Assembly: GCA_031550525.1 (NCBI GenBank)
Contig: JAVBON010000005.1
Location: forward strand, 1 to 64,000
Direction of reading: 5' to 3'
Source of the DNA: WRHT01 sp031550525
GTDB lineage: Bacteria; Desulfobacterota; Desulfovibrionia; Desulfovibrionales; Desulfovibrionaceae
Length of the DNA: 64,000 nucleotides
Part shown: one piece after another, positions 18,205-27,333 of the stretch
How positions within the stretch are numbered: position 1 is the first letter of the stretch
Layout: the number at the start of each line of letters is the position of its first letter
Translations under genes and position numbers: made by a program
The notes under the pieces: model-generated
Seen by the model: the letters and a program-made list of their open reading frames with translations, nothing else
Databases searched by the model: none
What the model was told of the DNA's origin: nothing

Positions 18205-20208
18205 TTACGACACCATGGCCCCCGGCCTGCTTTCCGCCAGCGGCGTAAGCAAGGTCAGCCCGTTTTCGTCGTCTCCGGCTGTCAAAATCATGCCTTTTGA
18301 CATAATGCCGCGAATTTTGCGCGGCGGCAGGTTGGCTACAACAATTACCTGTTTTCCCACCAGTTCTTCCGGTTTAAAATGCATGGCTATGCCGCTTACT
18401 ATGCCGCGCGGCTCAGCCTCGCCCAAATCCACCTTAAAAGCCAACAACTTATCGGCATCAGGGTGCTTGGAGGCCTCAAGAATAACGCCAACGCGCAAGT
18501 CCAGTTTCTGAAAATCGCTGAATTCTATCAGCGGCTTGTCTTGTTCCGACTGGGCTTGCGCTGGCTTGGCCTGCGCGGATTGGGCCTGCCCAGCCTGAGC
18601 CTGCGCGGCTTGGCCTTGCATTGGCTTGGCGGCTTTTTCAGCTTTGGCGTCCGGCTTGGCCTCCGCAACGGGCAGCTCCAGACGCGGGAAGATGTTGGAT
18701 GATGAAGCCAGCGCAATGCCTGGTTTAAGTCCGTTAAAGGATTCCAGCTCGCATTGCAGATTATAGTCGTCCGGCACGGGCTGCCCCAACTGCTCTAGCA
18801 TTTTAGCCGCTGAATCCGGCATAACCGGCAGCAGGTGCAGGGCTATTTTGCGCTGGCATTCCAGCAGGGTATACATAACCGTGCCCAGTTGCTCTGTTTT
18901 TTCTTGCTTGAACAGGGTCCAGGGGGCGGCGGCATCCACATATTTATTCAGGGCGCGCACCAGTTCCCATAAGGCCTCCAGGGCGGCGGAAAAACGGAAG
19001 TTGCCGAACAGGGTCTGGAAGTTGCGCATGGAGTTTGCGGCCAGCTCTTGAATGCGTTTTTCCTCATCGCCGTACTGGCCGGGGGCCGGGGCAAGGCCAC
19101 CGAAGTATTTGGAGGCCATGGAGAGCACGCGCGAAAAAAGGTTGCCCAGGTCGTTGGCCAGATCTGCGTTTTGGCGGGTGATGAGAGCTTCTTCCGAAAA
19201 ACTGGCATCGGAGCCGAAGTGCATCTCGTGTAGCGCAAAGTAGCGGAAAACGTCCAACCCGTAAGTTTCGACAAGTTTTAACGGGTCCACCACGTTGCCG
19301 AGGGATTTGGACATTTTGGTGTTGCGGGCCAGCCAGTAGCCATGCACGTTAAGGTGGCGGTAAGGCTCAATGCCGGCGGCTTTAAGCATGGTGGGCCAGA
19401 AAACGGCGTGGGGCTTGAGAATATCTTTGGCTATAATGTGCTGGGCGTTGGGCCAGTAGCGGGCGAAGTTTTCGCCAGCTGGCCAGTCCAGAGCGCTTAT
19501 GTAGTTTACGAGAGCGTCAAACCAGACATAGCAGACGAAATTGCGGTCAAAGGGCAGTTCTATGCCCCATTCCAGGCGGGTTTTGGGCCTGCTTATGCAC
19601 AAATCTTCCAGCGCGCCGGAATCCAGCAGGGCCAGCACCTCGTTGCGATAGCGCTCCGGCCTTATATAGTCGGGGTTATCGAGAATATACTGCTTGAGCC
19701 AGTCCTGATATTTGGACATGCGGAAAAAGTAGTTTTTTTCCGAAATAAAGGTAGGGGCTACCTGATGCTGCGGGCAAAGGCCGTTTTCCAGTTCCTTTTC
19801 AGTGTAAAAACGCTCGCAGCCGTAGCAGTAATGTCCGCCGTACTCGCCAAAATAAATGTCGCCCTTGTCGTACACTTTTTGCAAAAATTTTTGCACCGCG
19901 CTTTTGTGCCCGGCATCAGTAGTGCGGATGAATTTGTTGTAGCGCACTCCAAGCTTGGGGAGCAGGGCCTTGAACTCCGCGCTGACGTTGTCGGTAAGCT
20001 GCTGGGGGGTGATGCCCTGCTTTTCGGCGGACTGCACAATTTTATCGCCATGCTCGTCGGTACCGGTAAGCATGAAGCTGTCTTTACCCATCAGGCGGCT
20101 GAAGCGGGTTATGGCGTCGGCCAGGGTGCTGGTATAGGCATGCCCCAAATGCGGGCGGGCGTTTACGTAATAAATGGGTGTACTGACAAAAAACGTATCT
20201 TTGCTCAT
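18205..20208 (-). CDS. metG: methionyl-tRNA synthetase MetG
   Basis: Charges tRNA-Met. HLGH (20-23) is the HIGH motif and KMSKS is at about 297-301. The zinc knuckle has CYGC and CPQH. The C-terminal EMAP-II-type tRNA-binding domain (about 560-667) starts at the FQKLDLRVG motif. Between catalytic core and tRNA-binding domain lies a low-complexity linker rich in Ala, Gln and Lys (about 510-555), which is probably flexible. The 667 residues are normal for this fused form. It lies downstream of the PSP1-domain gene on the same strand, 332 bp apart. Confidence 0.96.
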   Translation of the reverse strand: MSKDTFFVSTPIYYVNARPHLGHAYTSTLADAITRFSRLMGKDSFMLTGTDEHGDKIVQSAEKQGITPQQLTDNVSAEFKALLPKLGVRYNKFIRTTDAGHKSAVQKFLQKVYDKGDIYFGEYGGHYCYGCERFYTEKELENGLCPQHQVAPTFISEKNYFFRMSKYQDWLKQYILDNPDYIRPERYRNEVLALLDSGALEDLCISRPKTRLEWGIELPFDRNFVCYVWFDALVNYISALDWPAGENFARYWPNAQHIIAKDILKPHAVFWPTMLKAAGIEPYRHLNVHGYWLARNTKMSKSLGNVVDPLKLVETYGLDVFRYFALHEMHFGSDASFSEEALITRQNADLANDLGNLFSRVLSMASKYFGGLAPAPGQYGDEEKRIQELAANSMRNFQTLFGNFRFSAALEALWELVRALNKYVDAAAPWTLFKQEKTEQLGTVMYTLLECQRKIALHLLPVMPDSAAKMLEQLGQPVPDDYNLQCELESFNGLKPGIALASSSNIFPRLELPVAEAKPDAKAEKAAKPMQGQAAQAQAGQAQSAQAKPAQAQSEQDKPLIEFSDFQKLDLRVGVILEASKHPDADKLLAFKVDLGEAEPRGIVSGIAMHFKPEELVGKQVIVVANLPPRKIRGIMSKGMILTAGDDENGLTLLTPLAESRPGAMVS

Positions 20209-20540
20209 TATGTGTGTATCCGCTAAAGGTTTGAAAACTATTTGACAATTGTCTTTTTGTCATCCGGCTATGTAAATTTGGCCCAAGCTTAAGCGTATCT
20301 TTTTGCACGATACGCTTCAGCCTGAACCATGTTTTTGCGTCAAAAAACAATGCCGATTACTGGCGAAGCAAATTTTCACTCAAGCTGCGGGGGCAAGGGG
20401 GTTCAAAGTTAGCACCCCACAGTCCTGCCAGTTGTGTAGCTCGTCAGCCAAAAGCTGTTGTGCTTTCGCGATAGGAGCCACACTTGCGGGGTCAGGGGCA
20501 GCGCCCCTGCCCTCACAAATCCGGCTTCACCATTATTGAA
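20209..20540. other. PSP1-metG intergenic region
   Basis: About 330 bp, without a gene. The metG-proximal part contains TTTGACAATTGTC with the palindrome GACAATTGTC (about 20242-20251), a possible operator. The distal part is the ~150-bp repeat at 20386-20530. Confidence 0.5.
20386..20530 (-). repeat. ~150-bp dispersed repeat, copy at 20.4 kb
   Basis: Shares with 28623-28774 the order: GGGCAAGGG, TTCAAAGTTAGCACCCCA, AAAAGCTGTTGTGCTT, GCGAT, GAGCCACACTTGCGGG, a GC hairpin (GGGGCAGCGCCCC), and the terminal box AAATCCGGCTTCAC (20517-20530). A more diverged copy is at 44.2 kb. Confidence 0.75.
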
Positions 20541-22640
20541 TTAATCTTTGTACCTTGACCCAGGCAGTCCGAAAATGGAGCTTTCCGCTCCGGTGTTGCC
20601 CTCAGGGTTTCCGTTGTCGCGCATGGCGGATTTAAGCCGCGCCAGGTCACCGCGTTCTTTGCTTTCCGCGCCTTCGTCCTTCTTTGGTTTTTCTGGCGGG
20701 CTGGCATTAAAGCCATCACGCTCGTTAGGCCTGCGGTCGTGCCGGGGCTTATCGCGGTGGGGTTGGCTTTGGCGCTGGTCTGAGCGCCCCTGCTCGCCGG
20801 GGTGGCGGTTTTTGCGCTGGGCGGCATCGCCGCGCTCGTTAAAGCCGGCATCGCCGCGCTGGTTAAAGCCGGCATCGCCGCGCTGGTTAAAGCCAGCATC
20901 GCCGCGCTGGTTAAAGCCAGCATCGCCGCGCTGGTTAAAGCCGGAGCGGTGGTTATTATCTTCAGGCTGATCAGGCTCGCCGGGCTGCCCAGGTTTACGT
21001 TCGGCGCGCTGAAAGCTGCGGTTGTCGCGCCCGCGTTGATCCGGCCTGCCACCGCGATCGCGCGGCTGCCGCTGGTTTTGTTGGCGATCTTCGGCTGGCG
21101 CTGGCTTTTGGTTTTGTTTGCGCGTAGCGCCCTGCAATTCTTCGTCGCCGTCAAGCAGGTGCTCCAGAGCGGCTCCAGAGGCGTCATCCACCCCTGGCAA
21201 AGCACCTGTGGCATAGTCGTAATCCGCCGTGGGCGTATTGCCTGCGGCCTCTTGGGGGTATTGGCCCGGCTCTGGTTTGTTTTCAATCCGCACTGGCGTA
21301 AGGGCATGCCACTCGTCCAGTTGAAATTCCCGCTCTTCTCCGCTTTCAGTCACGGCTACAATGCTCTGGCGGAACAAGTTGGCGCGCAGCACTTTCATCT
21401 GGCCTTCACCAGTCTGGTAGCGTTTGCCTATTTTGGGGCTGTTTTTGTGAAACTCTTCGTAGTTTTCCTGCTCGTTGGCCAGGCAGCAGAGCAGCCTGCC
21501 GCAAATACCGGAAAGCTTGGCCGGGTTGAGAAAAAGGTTTTGCTCCTTGGCCATTTTTATGGTTACCGGCGCGAAGCGGCGCAGGTAGCGGCGGCAGCAG
21601 CAAGCCATGCCGCAGTTGCCCAAAGCTCCTAGCATTTGCGTTTCATGCCGCACGCCTATCTGGCGCAGCTCTATGCGGGTGCGGTAATTGCGCACCAGAT
21701 CTTTTACCAGCTCGCGAAAATCTATGCGCGTGGGGGCGGTGAAATAAAAGATTATTTTACTGCGGTCGTGCAGCACCTCCACATCCACCAGCTTCATATC
21801 CAGCTTGCGCTCGCGGATGCATTCCTTGCAAAACAGGCGTGAGCTTGCGGCCAGAATTTTGTTGTCGGCCGCTGCGGCTATATCTTCCGGTCCGGCAAGG
21901 CCGGTTATGGGCTTTATTTCAACTTCATCGCCTTCCGGCGTGCGAATTTTAGGCAAGGGCAGGCGCATTCTGCGGGCGTTTACCACTTCGGCCAGGCTCA
22001 GGCCCTGCTCGGTTTCCACCAGCACCTTGCCGCCGGTTTTTATGCGTTCCTGACCGGCCCGGAAGAAATATACCGACCCATACTGGCGAAATTTGACCCC
22101 GAGCACCAGCTCATGATTTTTGCAGGCTTCTTCGGTTTCTTCCTCGTCAAATCCGCTTTGCGGCCCGAATAGGCCTGGGTCGGTAGCGTAAATGCCGCGC
22201 GGCAGGTCTTGATGCTCTTCGCTGGGCAATACGCCTGTGCTTAAATGGTCCGCAATATGCGCGGCGGAAAGCCCGCGCCATGGTATATCCGCGTCTGGAA
22301 CCTCGGCAAGGACCATGGCCGGGCGAGCGTTTTCTGATGCTGGATTACGCGTTTTTGCCGGAGAGGCAAGGGTGGAGTCGTCGCCAACAAAGTTAAAGCC
22401 GGCTTCGCCAGGCACTGCGAATACAAAGCTTTGATCCGTGGGCTCTATGCTTTCGGCAGGTATGTTACCGGCCTTTTGCAGCACTCTGGCCTTTTCTTCC
22501 GGCACGGCTTGGGCGTTTTCGGCAAAGTTGCCTGTGCCGTCTGCAATTGCGGGAGTTTGCGCCTGGCTTTGAGCCGGGGCGGCGTTTTTCTGGCTGCTGC
22601 CGAGGGAAGGCATGTTTTCTTTATCTTGGTTGTCTTGCAC
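20541..22640 (-). CDS. PSP1-domain (YaaT/RicT-like) protein with octapeptide-repeat tail
   Basis: A 699-residue cytoplasmic protein. The PSP1/YaaT core (about 180-450) begins GVKFRQYGSVYFF and has the cysteine-rich region C343, C347-349, C380, C385-386 (GMACCCRRYLRR and ICGRLLCCLANE). Members such as B. subtilis RicT bind Fe-S clusters and influence RNA processing; that this one does so is inference. The first ~175 residues are low-complexity. The tail (about 500-699) is rich in Gln, Arg, Asp and Asn, and includes five copies of GFNQRGDA (567-606; the last GFNERGDA). Such tails often bind RNA. It sits upstream of metG. Confidence 0.85.
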   Translation of the reverse strand: MQDNQDKENMPSLGSSQKNAAPAQSQAQTPAIADGTGNFAENAQAVPEEKARVLQKAGNIPAESIEPTDQSFVFAVPGEAGFNFVGDDSTLASPAKTRNPASENARPAMVLAEVPDADIPWRGLSAAHIADHLSTGVLPSEEHQDLPRGIYATDPGLFGPQSGFDEEETEEACKNHELVLGVKFRQYGSVYFFRAGQERIKTGGKVLVETEQGLSLAEVVNARRMRLPLPKIRTPEGDEVEIKPITGLAGPEDIAAAADNKILAASSRLFCKECIRERKLDMKLVDVEVLHDRSKIIFYFTAPTRIDFRELVKDLVRNYRTRIELRQIGVRHETQMLGALGNCGMACCCRRYLRRFAPVTIKMAKEQNLFLNPAKLSGICGRLLCCLANEQENYEEFHKNSPKIGKRYQTGEGQMKVLRANLFRQSIVAVTESGEEREFQLDEWHALTPVRIENKPEPGQYPQEAAGNTPTADYDYATGALPGVDDASGAALEHLLDGDEELQGATRKQNQKPAPAEDRQQNQRQPRDRGGRPDQRGRDNRSFQRAERKPGQPGEPDQPEDNNHRSGFNQRGDAGFNQRGDAGFNQRGDAGFNQRGDAGFNERGDAAQRKNRHPGEQGRSDQRQSQPHRDKPRHDRRPNERDGFNASPPEKPKKDEGAESKERGDLARLKSAMRDNGNPEGNTGAESSIFGLPGSRYKD
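20823..20942. repeat. 24-bp tandem repeat, five units, in the PSP1 gene
   Basis: Five head-to-tail units of 24 bp (20823-20846, 20847-20870, 20871-20894, 20895-20918, 20919-20942) with one to three substitutions each. They encode the octapeptide GFNQRGDA and keep the frame. Not a CRISPR, as there are no spacers. Confidence 0.95.
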
Positions 22641-22961
22641 GAATAATCCTGAAAAGCCGCGTAACGGCTGTAAATTTTATTGGAAGCCATTCTTATTGTC
22701 TTGCCGCCTTCTGGGGCGACTGGCTGTCAGCACCCAAGCCTGCCGCGCTTGGGTTTTAACAGGCTTGCCTTGCCGAACGACAAAAAGACCGGTTATGAGA
22801 TGACTTTTAGTGTGGTTGTTTTCAACTTTTAAGTCAAAAGTGTCAACTCCAAGTGCGGGGTGGGGCTTAAATATTATGATAAAATAGCTTGCGGTATGCT
22901 TGAAAAATAATAAAACTGCTTTGAAATTTCAGAGTTCGCACTTCAAGGAGAAATATAATAC
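22641..22961. other. divergent region PSP1/HD gene
   Basis: About 320 bp between divergent genes. Contains a hairpin (CCCAAGC...GCTTGGG, about 22732-22754) and AT-rich sequence near 22880-22920 that probably holds the HD-gene promoter. No clear -35/-10 pair was seen. Confidence 0.45.
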
Positions 22962-23498
22962 ATGATTAACCGCGAGCAAGCGTTGGCACTGCTTAAGGCC
23001 CAGCACCCCGACGATTATTTGTTGCAGCATTCGCTCAGCGCCGAAGCGATTATGCAGGCCTTGGCCCCGCGTTATGCAGGCAATGCCGAAGCTTGGGGCA
23101 TTTGCGGGCTCTTGCATGACATAGATTTTATGCAGACCAAAAATAACCCGGAACAGCACGGCGTTATGGCAAAGGATATGCTTAAGGGTCTGGACGCCGA
23201 ATATGTATACGCCATTATGGCGCACAACAGCGATTACTCCGGCTGCCCGCCGCGTTCCGCTCTGGATTACGCGTTGCGCTGCGCCGAAACCGTTACCGGC
23301 ATTATAAGCGCAGCCGCGCGCCTGCGCCCCGAAGGCATGGCAGGCATGCAGCCCAAAAGCATAAAGAAGAAAATGAAGGATAAAACCTTTGCCGCCGCCG
23401 TTAACCGGGCTGTAATCATGGAATGTGAAAAAATAGACTTGCCCCTGGACGATTTTTTGGGCATTGCCATACAAGCCATGTCGGAGATGGGCGCCTAA
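22962..23498 (+). CDS. HD-domain protein (HDIG type)
   Basis: A 178-residue protein whose middle holds an HD phosphohydrolase signature: CGLLHDIDF (HD pair at about 53-54), H67 and the later AIMAHNSDYSG. Related small HDIG proteins hydrolyse nucleotides or phosphate esters, but the substrate is unknown. AAGGAG is at 22945-22950, about 11 nt before the ATG, a slightly long spacing. The binding-protein gene follows on the same strand after 180 bp. Confidence 0.85.
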   Translation: MINREQALALLKAQHPDDYLLQHSLSAEAIMQALAPRYAGNAEAWGICGLLHDIDFMQTKNNPEQHGVMAKDMLKGLDAEYVYAIMAHNSDYSGCPPRSALDYALRCAETVTGIISAAARLRPEGMAGMQPKSIKKKMKDKTFAAAVNRAVIMECEKIDLPLDDFLGIAIQAMSEMGA

Positions 23499-23679
23499 AA
23501 TAGCAGCGAGCGTCGGCAACCGGGTAACAAACGGTATTGCTGGCATTCAGGCCGGATTATACAGGGCGCGTCTTGCCGCTGTTAACCCTGTGGTTTTTTT
23601 ATTTTCAACCCGCGCTGGCAATGGTTTTTTATTAGTGTCAATATACCTTGGTCCGAATTCCGGAGTTTTCTGTCCCGCA

Positions 23680-24729
23680 ATGAGAAAAATTCTGCTTGTA
23701 CTGTTCGCCGCGCTGGCTTTTGCGCCGTATACGCCGCAAAACGCCCGCGCGGATGAAGCCGACGTGTTTGTTGTTAACATGGTCTCTTTTTATCCTGAAT
23801 GGCACCCCGTAACCCGTCAGGTTTTGCGGCCATGGGTAAAAGACGTGCTGCATCAGACCGGCGGGCGGCTGATTATACGCGTGTTCGACCCCAACACCAT
23901 TTGCCGCGATGAAGAGCTGGCCCGCAACGTGCGCCTCGGGCAGGTGGGCATGGGGTATGGGTTTATCGGGGCTGAAGCCGGGCTTTTTCCGCTGAATATG
24001 GTTGGTGGTCTGAATTTGGGGCTGGACAACACCATGGCCGGCACTGCCGCGTTTTGGCGCATGCATGCAGAATTGCCGGAGATGGCGGCGGAATTTTCGG
24101 GCATAAAGCTTTTGGCTTTGCACGCCACCCCTCCGTACCAGATACATATGCTTAAAGACCGCGTTTATGGCGTGAGCGATTTGAAAGATAAACGTATTTT
24201 GGTTGATAACCCCTACACGTCTCGAACCATGGCGCTGCTTGGGGCAGTACCCGTGCAAAGCCCCCAGGCCGATTACGCGTTGCGTTTGGAAGACAGAGCC
24301 GCCGATGGAGCCTTGCTGACGCTTAACCAGGCCAAGTTTATGCAAATGGGCGAAAGCTGGGGGCAGATAAGCCTGGCCGACATACCCAGCGGGGCCTGCT
24401 GGATTGGCATGCACCAAGGCTTGTGGGACATATTGCCGCAGGATATACGCAAGGTGCTTGCGGCCACCAGCGGTCAAAAACTCTCCCGCGCTCTGGGCGA
24501 GGTAATGTACCAGACCAACCGCGCCGCCGTGGATGATTTAAGCCGTCTGGCCGCCGATGTGCATTATTTATCCGCCGAGGAGCGAGGTAATATTCAAAAA
24601 GTGGTGCAAACCCCTTTGTTTGAGCTGTGGCAGCAAAACGCGCGCAAGTCCGGTGTGGCTACTCCGCGTGTTTTGTATGAGAAAATAAGAAAAATAGCCT
24701 CCGAGGCCTCAGCCGCCAACAGAATTTGA
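23680..24729 (+). CDS. TRAP-type (DctP family) periplasmic binding protein
   Basis: Extracytoplasmic solute-binding protein of 349 residues. The signal peptide starts MRKILLVLFAALAF, with cleavage near ARADEA. The body has the DctP pattern: an early WHPV..RQVLRPWVKDV, then NMVGGLN, and a late region with GACWIGMHQGLWDILP. I chose ATG 23680; the frame opens at 23464, but those residues overlap the HD gene and lack similarity. The ribosome site is weak. No DctQ or DctM membrane subunit is nearby; instead two MFS permeases follow within 26 bp. The ligand, probably an organic acid, is unknown. Confidence 0.85.
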   Translation: MRKILLVLFAALAFAPYTPQNARADEADVFVVNMVSFYPEWHPVTRQVLRPWVKDVLHQTGGRLIIRVFDPNTICRDEELARNVRLGQVGMGYGFIGAEAGLFPLNMVGGLNLGLDNTMAGTAAFWRMHAELPEMAAEFSGIKLLALHATPPYQIHMLKDRVYGVSDLKDKRILVDNPYTSRTMALLGAVPVQSPQADYALRLEDRAADGALLTLNQAKFMQMGESWGQISLADIPSGACWIGMHQGLWDILPQDIRKVLAATSGQKLSRALGEVMYQTNRAAVDDLSRLAADVHYLSAEERGNIQKVVQTPLFELWQQNARKSGVATPRVLYEKIRKIASEASAANRI

Positions 24730-24754
24730 TTAATAACCTCATTAAGGGATAGAA

Positions 24755-26035
24755 ATGAACAAGAATCAGGAAAAATTAACCAGCGCGGCGGTTATAGTGT
24801 TGGTCTTGTGTTGCCTGGCCTACATTGCCACCATGTTTTTGCGCGCCTGCCCGGCCATTCTGGCCACTGACCTTATGGAAACTTTCAAGGCCAGCGCCAC
24901 CGAGGTGGCCTTGTTCAGCTCGGCCACGCTTCTTGCTTACGGCCTTATGCAGATGCCCGCCGGCATAATAACCGACGCCATTGGCGGGCGTAAGACCATT
25001 ACCCTGTTCATGTTTCTGGCTGCCATAGGCACCGTGGGCTTTGCCTTTGCGCCCAGCCTTGAAGTTGGGGTGGCGGCAAGATTTGTGAAAGGCCTGTGCC
25101 TGGCTGCCGTGCCGCCCATTGGCGCGGTTTTGGCAATGTATTTTCCTGCCGGCCGCTACACGCAGGCCGTGGGCATTTTTATGGGTACCGGCGGCGTTGG
25201 CACCATTCTGGCCTCCGCCCCCCTGGCGCATTTGAGCATTGCCGTGGGCTGGCGCAACGCCTTGGCCATTGTAGCCATGGGCGTGGCGCTTATAGGCGTG
25301 GCATTTTTTTTGATTATCAAGGAAAAACCAGCTTCAGCCGCCGCCCGTCAGAAAAAAAACGTGGGCGAGGTTTTGCGCGGCATAGGCCGCAACATGCGCC
25401 GTGTGTTTAAAAGCAGGCAGTTCTGGTATCTGGCTATCGGGCAGGTATTTACCGCTTCTACCTTTTTCGCGTTCATGACCATGTGGGCCGGGCCTTACTT
25501 GCGCAACGCCTATGGCATGAGCAAAATAGAAGCGTCCGACATTTTGCTGTTTCAGGGGCTTGGCGCGCTGGTAATTGTGCCGCTCATAGCAACCATGGCC
25601 GACCGTTTGAACTCGCGCCGGGGCATGCTTATACTGTGCTCGGTGCTAGGGTGCCTAAGCTGTTGCGGGCTGGCTTTTTTCTCCGGCCAGTTGCCCACGG
25701 CGGCGTTGGTTTTTTGCATTATGGTGTTTTCGTCTTGCAGCCTTTCCAGCGGTACTTGCGCTTTTTCCATTATACGCAACAACTTTCCCGGCGAAATGAC
25801 CGGCACGGGCATTGGCTGCGTAAATATGTTCTGGCCCATGTTTGCTTCGGTTTTCAACGTTATTGTCGGGGCTGTGCTGAGCTTTTTTATGAACCGCGCC
25901 GGTGGAGCGGCCGCCATGGATCAGGCTGGTTACGCGCAGGTGTATGGTAACACTTTCATCTTGTTTGTGGGTATGTGGGCAATAGCCAGTCTTATAGCAA
26001 TTGTGCTGCTTAAAGAAAAATTTGAAGTGAGGTAG
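24755..26035 (+). CDS. MFS transporter, first of a tandem pair
   Basis: A 426-residue, predicted 12-helix permease of the inner membrane. The MFS motif between helices 2 and 3 appears as DAIGGRKTI, and a second-half equivalent as DRLNSRRGM. It begins 26 bp after the binding-protein gene with AAGGGATAG upstream. It is clearly paralogous to the next gene: both have the N-terminal FLR.CPA.L..DL.ETF, VALFSSAT and AYGLMQMP segments. Substrate unknown; the neighbouring DctP-like protein suggests an organic anion, which is inference. Confidence 0.9.
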   Translation: MNKNQEKLTSAAVIVLVLCCLAYIATMFLRACPAILATDLMETFKASATEVALFSSATLLAYGLMQMPAGIITDAIGGRKTITLFMFLAAIGTVGFAFAPSLEVGVAARFVKGLCLAAVPPIGAVLAMYFPAGRYTQAVGIFMGTGGVGTILASAPLAHLSIAVGWRNALAIVAMGVALIGVAFFLIIKEKPASAAARQKKNVGEVLRGIGRNMRRVFKSRQFWYLAIGQVFTASTFFAFMTMWAGPYLRNAYGMSKIEASDILLFQGLGALVIVPLIATMADRLNSRRGMLILCSVLGCLSCCGLAFFSGQLPTAALVFCIMVFSSCSLSSGTCAFSIIRNNFPGEMTGTGIGCVNMFWPMFASVFNVIVGAVLSFFMNRAGGAAAMDQAGYAQVYGNTFILFVGMWAIASLIAIVLLKEKFEVR

Positions 26036-26040
26036 CGTGC

Positions 26041-27324
26041 ATGAGCACGGACATCCAACAACCGGCCAAAGGCGCATACGTGGTGCTTGCACTATGCTGC
26101 CTTACGCTGGTTTCCACAATTTTTTTACGTACTTGCCCGGCTGTTCTGGTGCCGGATTTGCAAGAGACTTTTAAAATCGGGCCGGGTGAGGTGGCTCTTT
26201 TCAGCTCTGCCACTTTTCTGGCCTACGGCCTTATGCAAATGCCCTCCGGTCTGATTACAGACGCCATTGGCGGGCGGATGACCATGTCTATTTTTCTGGT
26301 GCTGGCCGCAGCGGCAACTTTTACCTTTGCCTTTGCGCCAAGCGTGGAGGCCGGAGTAGCCGCGCGTTTTATAAAGGGTATTACTCTGGCTGATTTTCCG
26401 GCCATTGCCGCCATACTTGCCCGTTATTTTCCCGCCAAGCGCTACACCATGGCTGTTGGTATGGTAATGGGCATGGGCAACGCAGGGGCCTTGCTTTCGT
26501 CCGAGCCGCTGGCGCGCCTGAGCATCGCTTTGGGCTGGCGCTATGCCCTGGCTATTTCCGCCCTGATGGTGCTGGTGCTGGCCGTGGCCGTTTTTGTATT
26601 TATAAAGCCTGATAAACCCGCCGCTAAAAAAACGCGCGTTAGCACGCCCGAGGTGCTTAAGGGCATAGGGCGCAACATGCTTAAGGTATTCGGCACCAAA
26701 GAGTTTTGGTTTATGACTACCTGGCAGGTATGCACCGCAGCCTCCTTTTTTGCCTTCGCGGCCATGTGGGCCGGGCCTTACCTTATGGACGGATACGGCA
26801 TGACCAAGGTTGAGGCCTCGCGCATTTTGCTCTGGCTGAACGGTCTGGCGCTTTTGATGGTGCCGTTTATAGGCACGCTGGCCGACCGCATAAACTCGCG
26901 CCGCGCCGTCATCATACTCTGCTCTGTTTTCGGCCTTGCCGGTTGTTGCGGGCTGGCTTTTTTCCCAGGCCAGTTGCCGTCGTGGCTGCTCATTGTTTCC
27001 ATCATGCTTATCGGCGCCTGCGGCGCGGGCGGCGGAACTTGCCTGTTCTCGCTTGTCAACCGTAACTTCCCCAGAGAAATGATCGGCACAGGCGTGGGCT
27101 GCATGAACATGTTCTGGCCCATCGGGGCTTCGGCCCTGGGCATGATTATAGGCGGGGTAGTGTCCCTGCTCGCCTCTAAAGCGGGCGGCAGCATCGAAAC
27201 CTTGGAGGCGGCGGTAAAGGCGCAAATTTACGGCGACGCCATGCTCATATTTGTGGGCATGTGGGGGTTGGCCCTTGTGCTCGGTTTGTTTTTTATAAAG
27301 GAAGATTTCAAGGTAAGGACTTAG
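26041..27324 (+). CDS. MFS transporter, second of a tandem pair
   Basis: A 427-residue paralogue of the previous gene, separated by 5 bp. The GAGG of its ribosome site overlaps the upstream stop (GTGAGGTAG, 26028-26036), so the two are co-transcribed and probably translationally coupled. The same MFS marks are present: DAIGGRMTM after helix 2, DRINSRRAV in the second half, and a conserved ending (IKEDFKVRT, versus LKEKFEVR in its partner). Likely an old local duplication with diverged specificity, or a two-protein transporter. Confidence 0.9.
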   Translation: MSTDIQQPAKGAYVVLALCCLTLVSTIFLRTCPAVLVPDLQETFKIGPGEVALFSSATFLAYGLMQMPSGLITDAIGGRMTMSIFLVLAAAATFTFAFAPSVEAGVAARFIKGITLADFPAIAAILARYFPAKRYTMAVGMVMGMGNAGALLSSEPLARLSIALGWRYALAISALMVLVLAVAVFVFIKPDKPAAKKTRVSTPEVLKGIGRNMLKVFGTKEFWFMTTWQVCTAASFFAFAAMWAGPYLMDGYGMTKVEASRILLWLNGLALLMVPFIGTLADRINSRRAVIILCSVFGLAGCCGLAFFPGQLPSWLLIVSIMLIGACGAGGGTCLFSLVNRNFPREMIGTGVGCMNMFWPIGASALGMIIGGVVSLLASKAGGSIETLEAAVKAQIYGDAMLIFVGMWGLALVLGLFFIKEDFKVRT

Positions 27325-27333
27325 GTTGTGCCG

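Noticed and set aside
20823..20942. Possible CRISPR-like array
   Set aside because: The 24-bp units are directly adjacent without spacers and lie in frame inside a gene.
20802..21632. Plus-strand frame with IAALVKAG repeats, looking like a hydrophobic repeat protein
   Set aside because: The periodicity comes from the 24-bp repeat that encodes GFNQRGDA on the other strand. The PSP1 gene explains the sequence.
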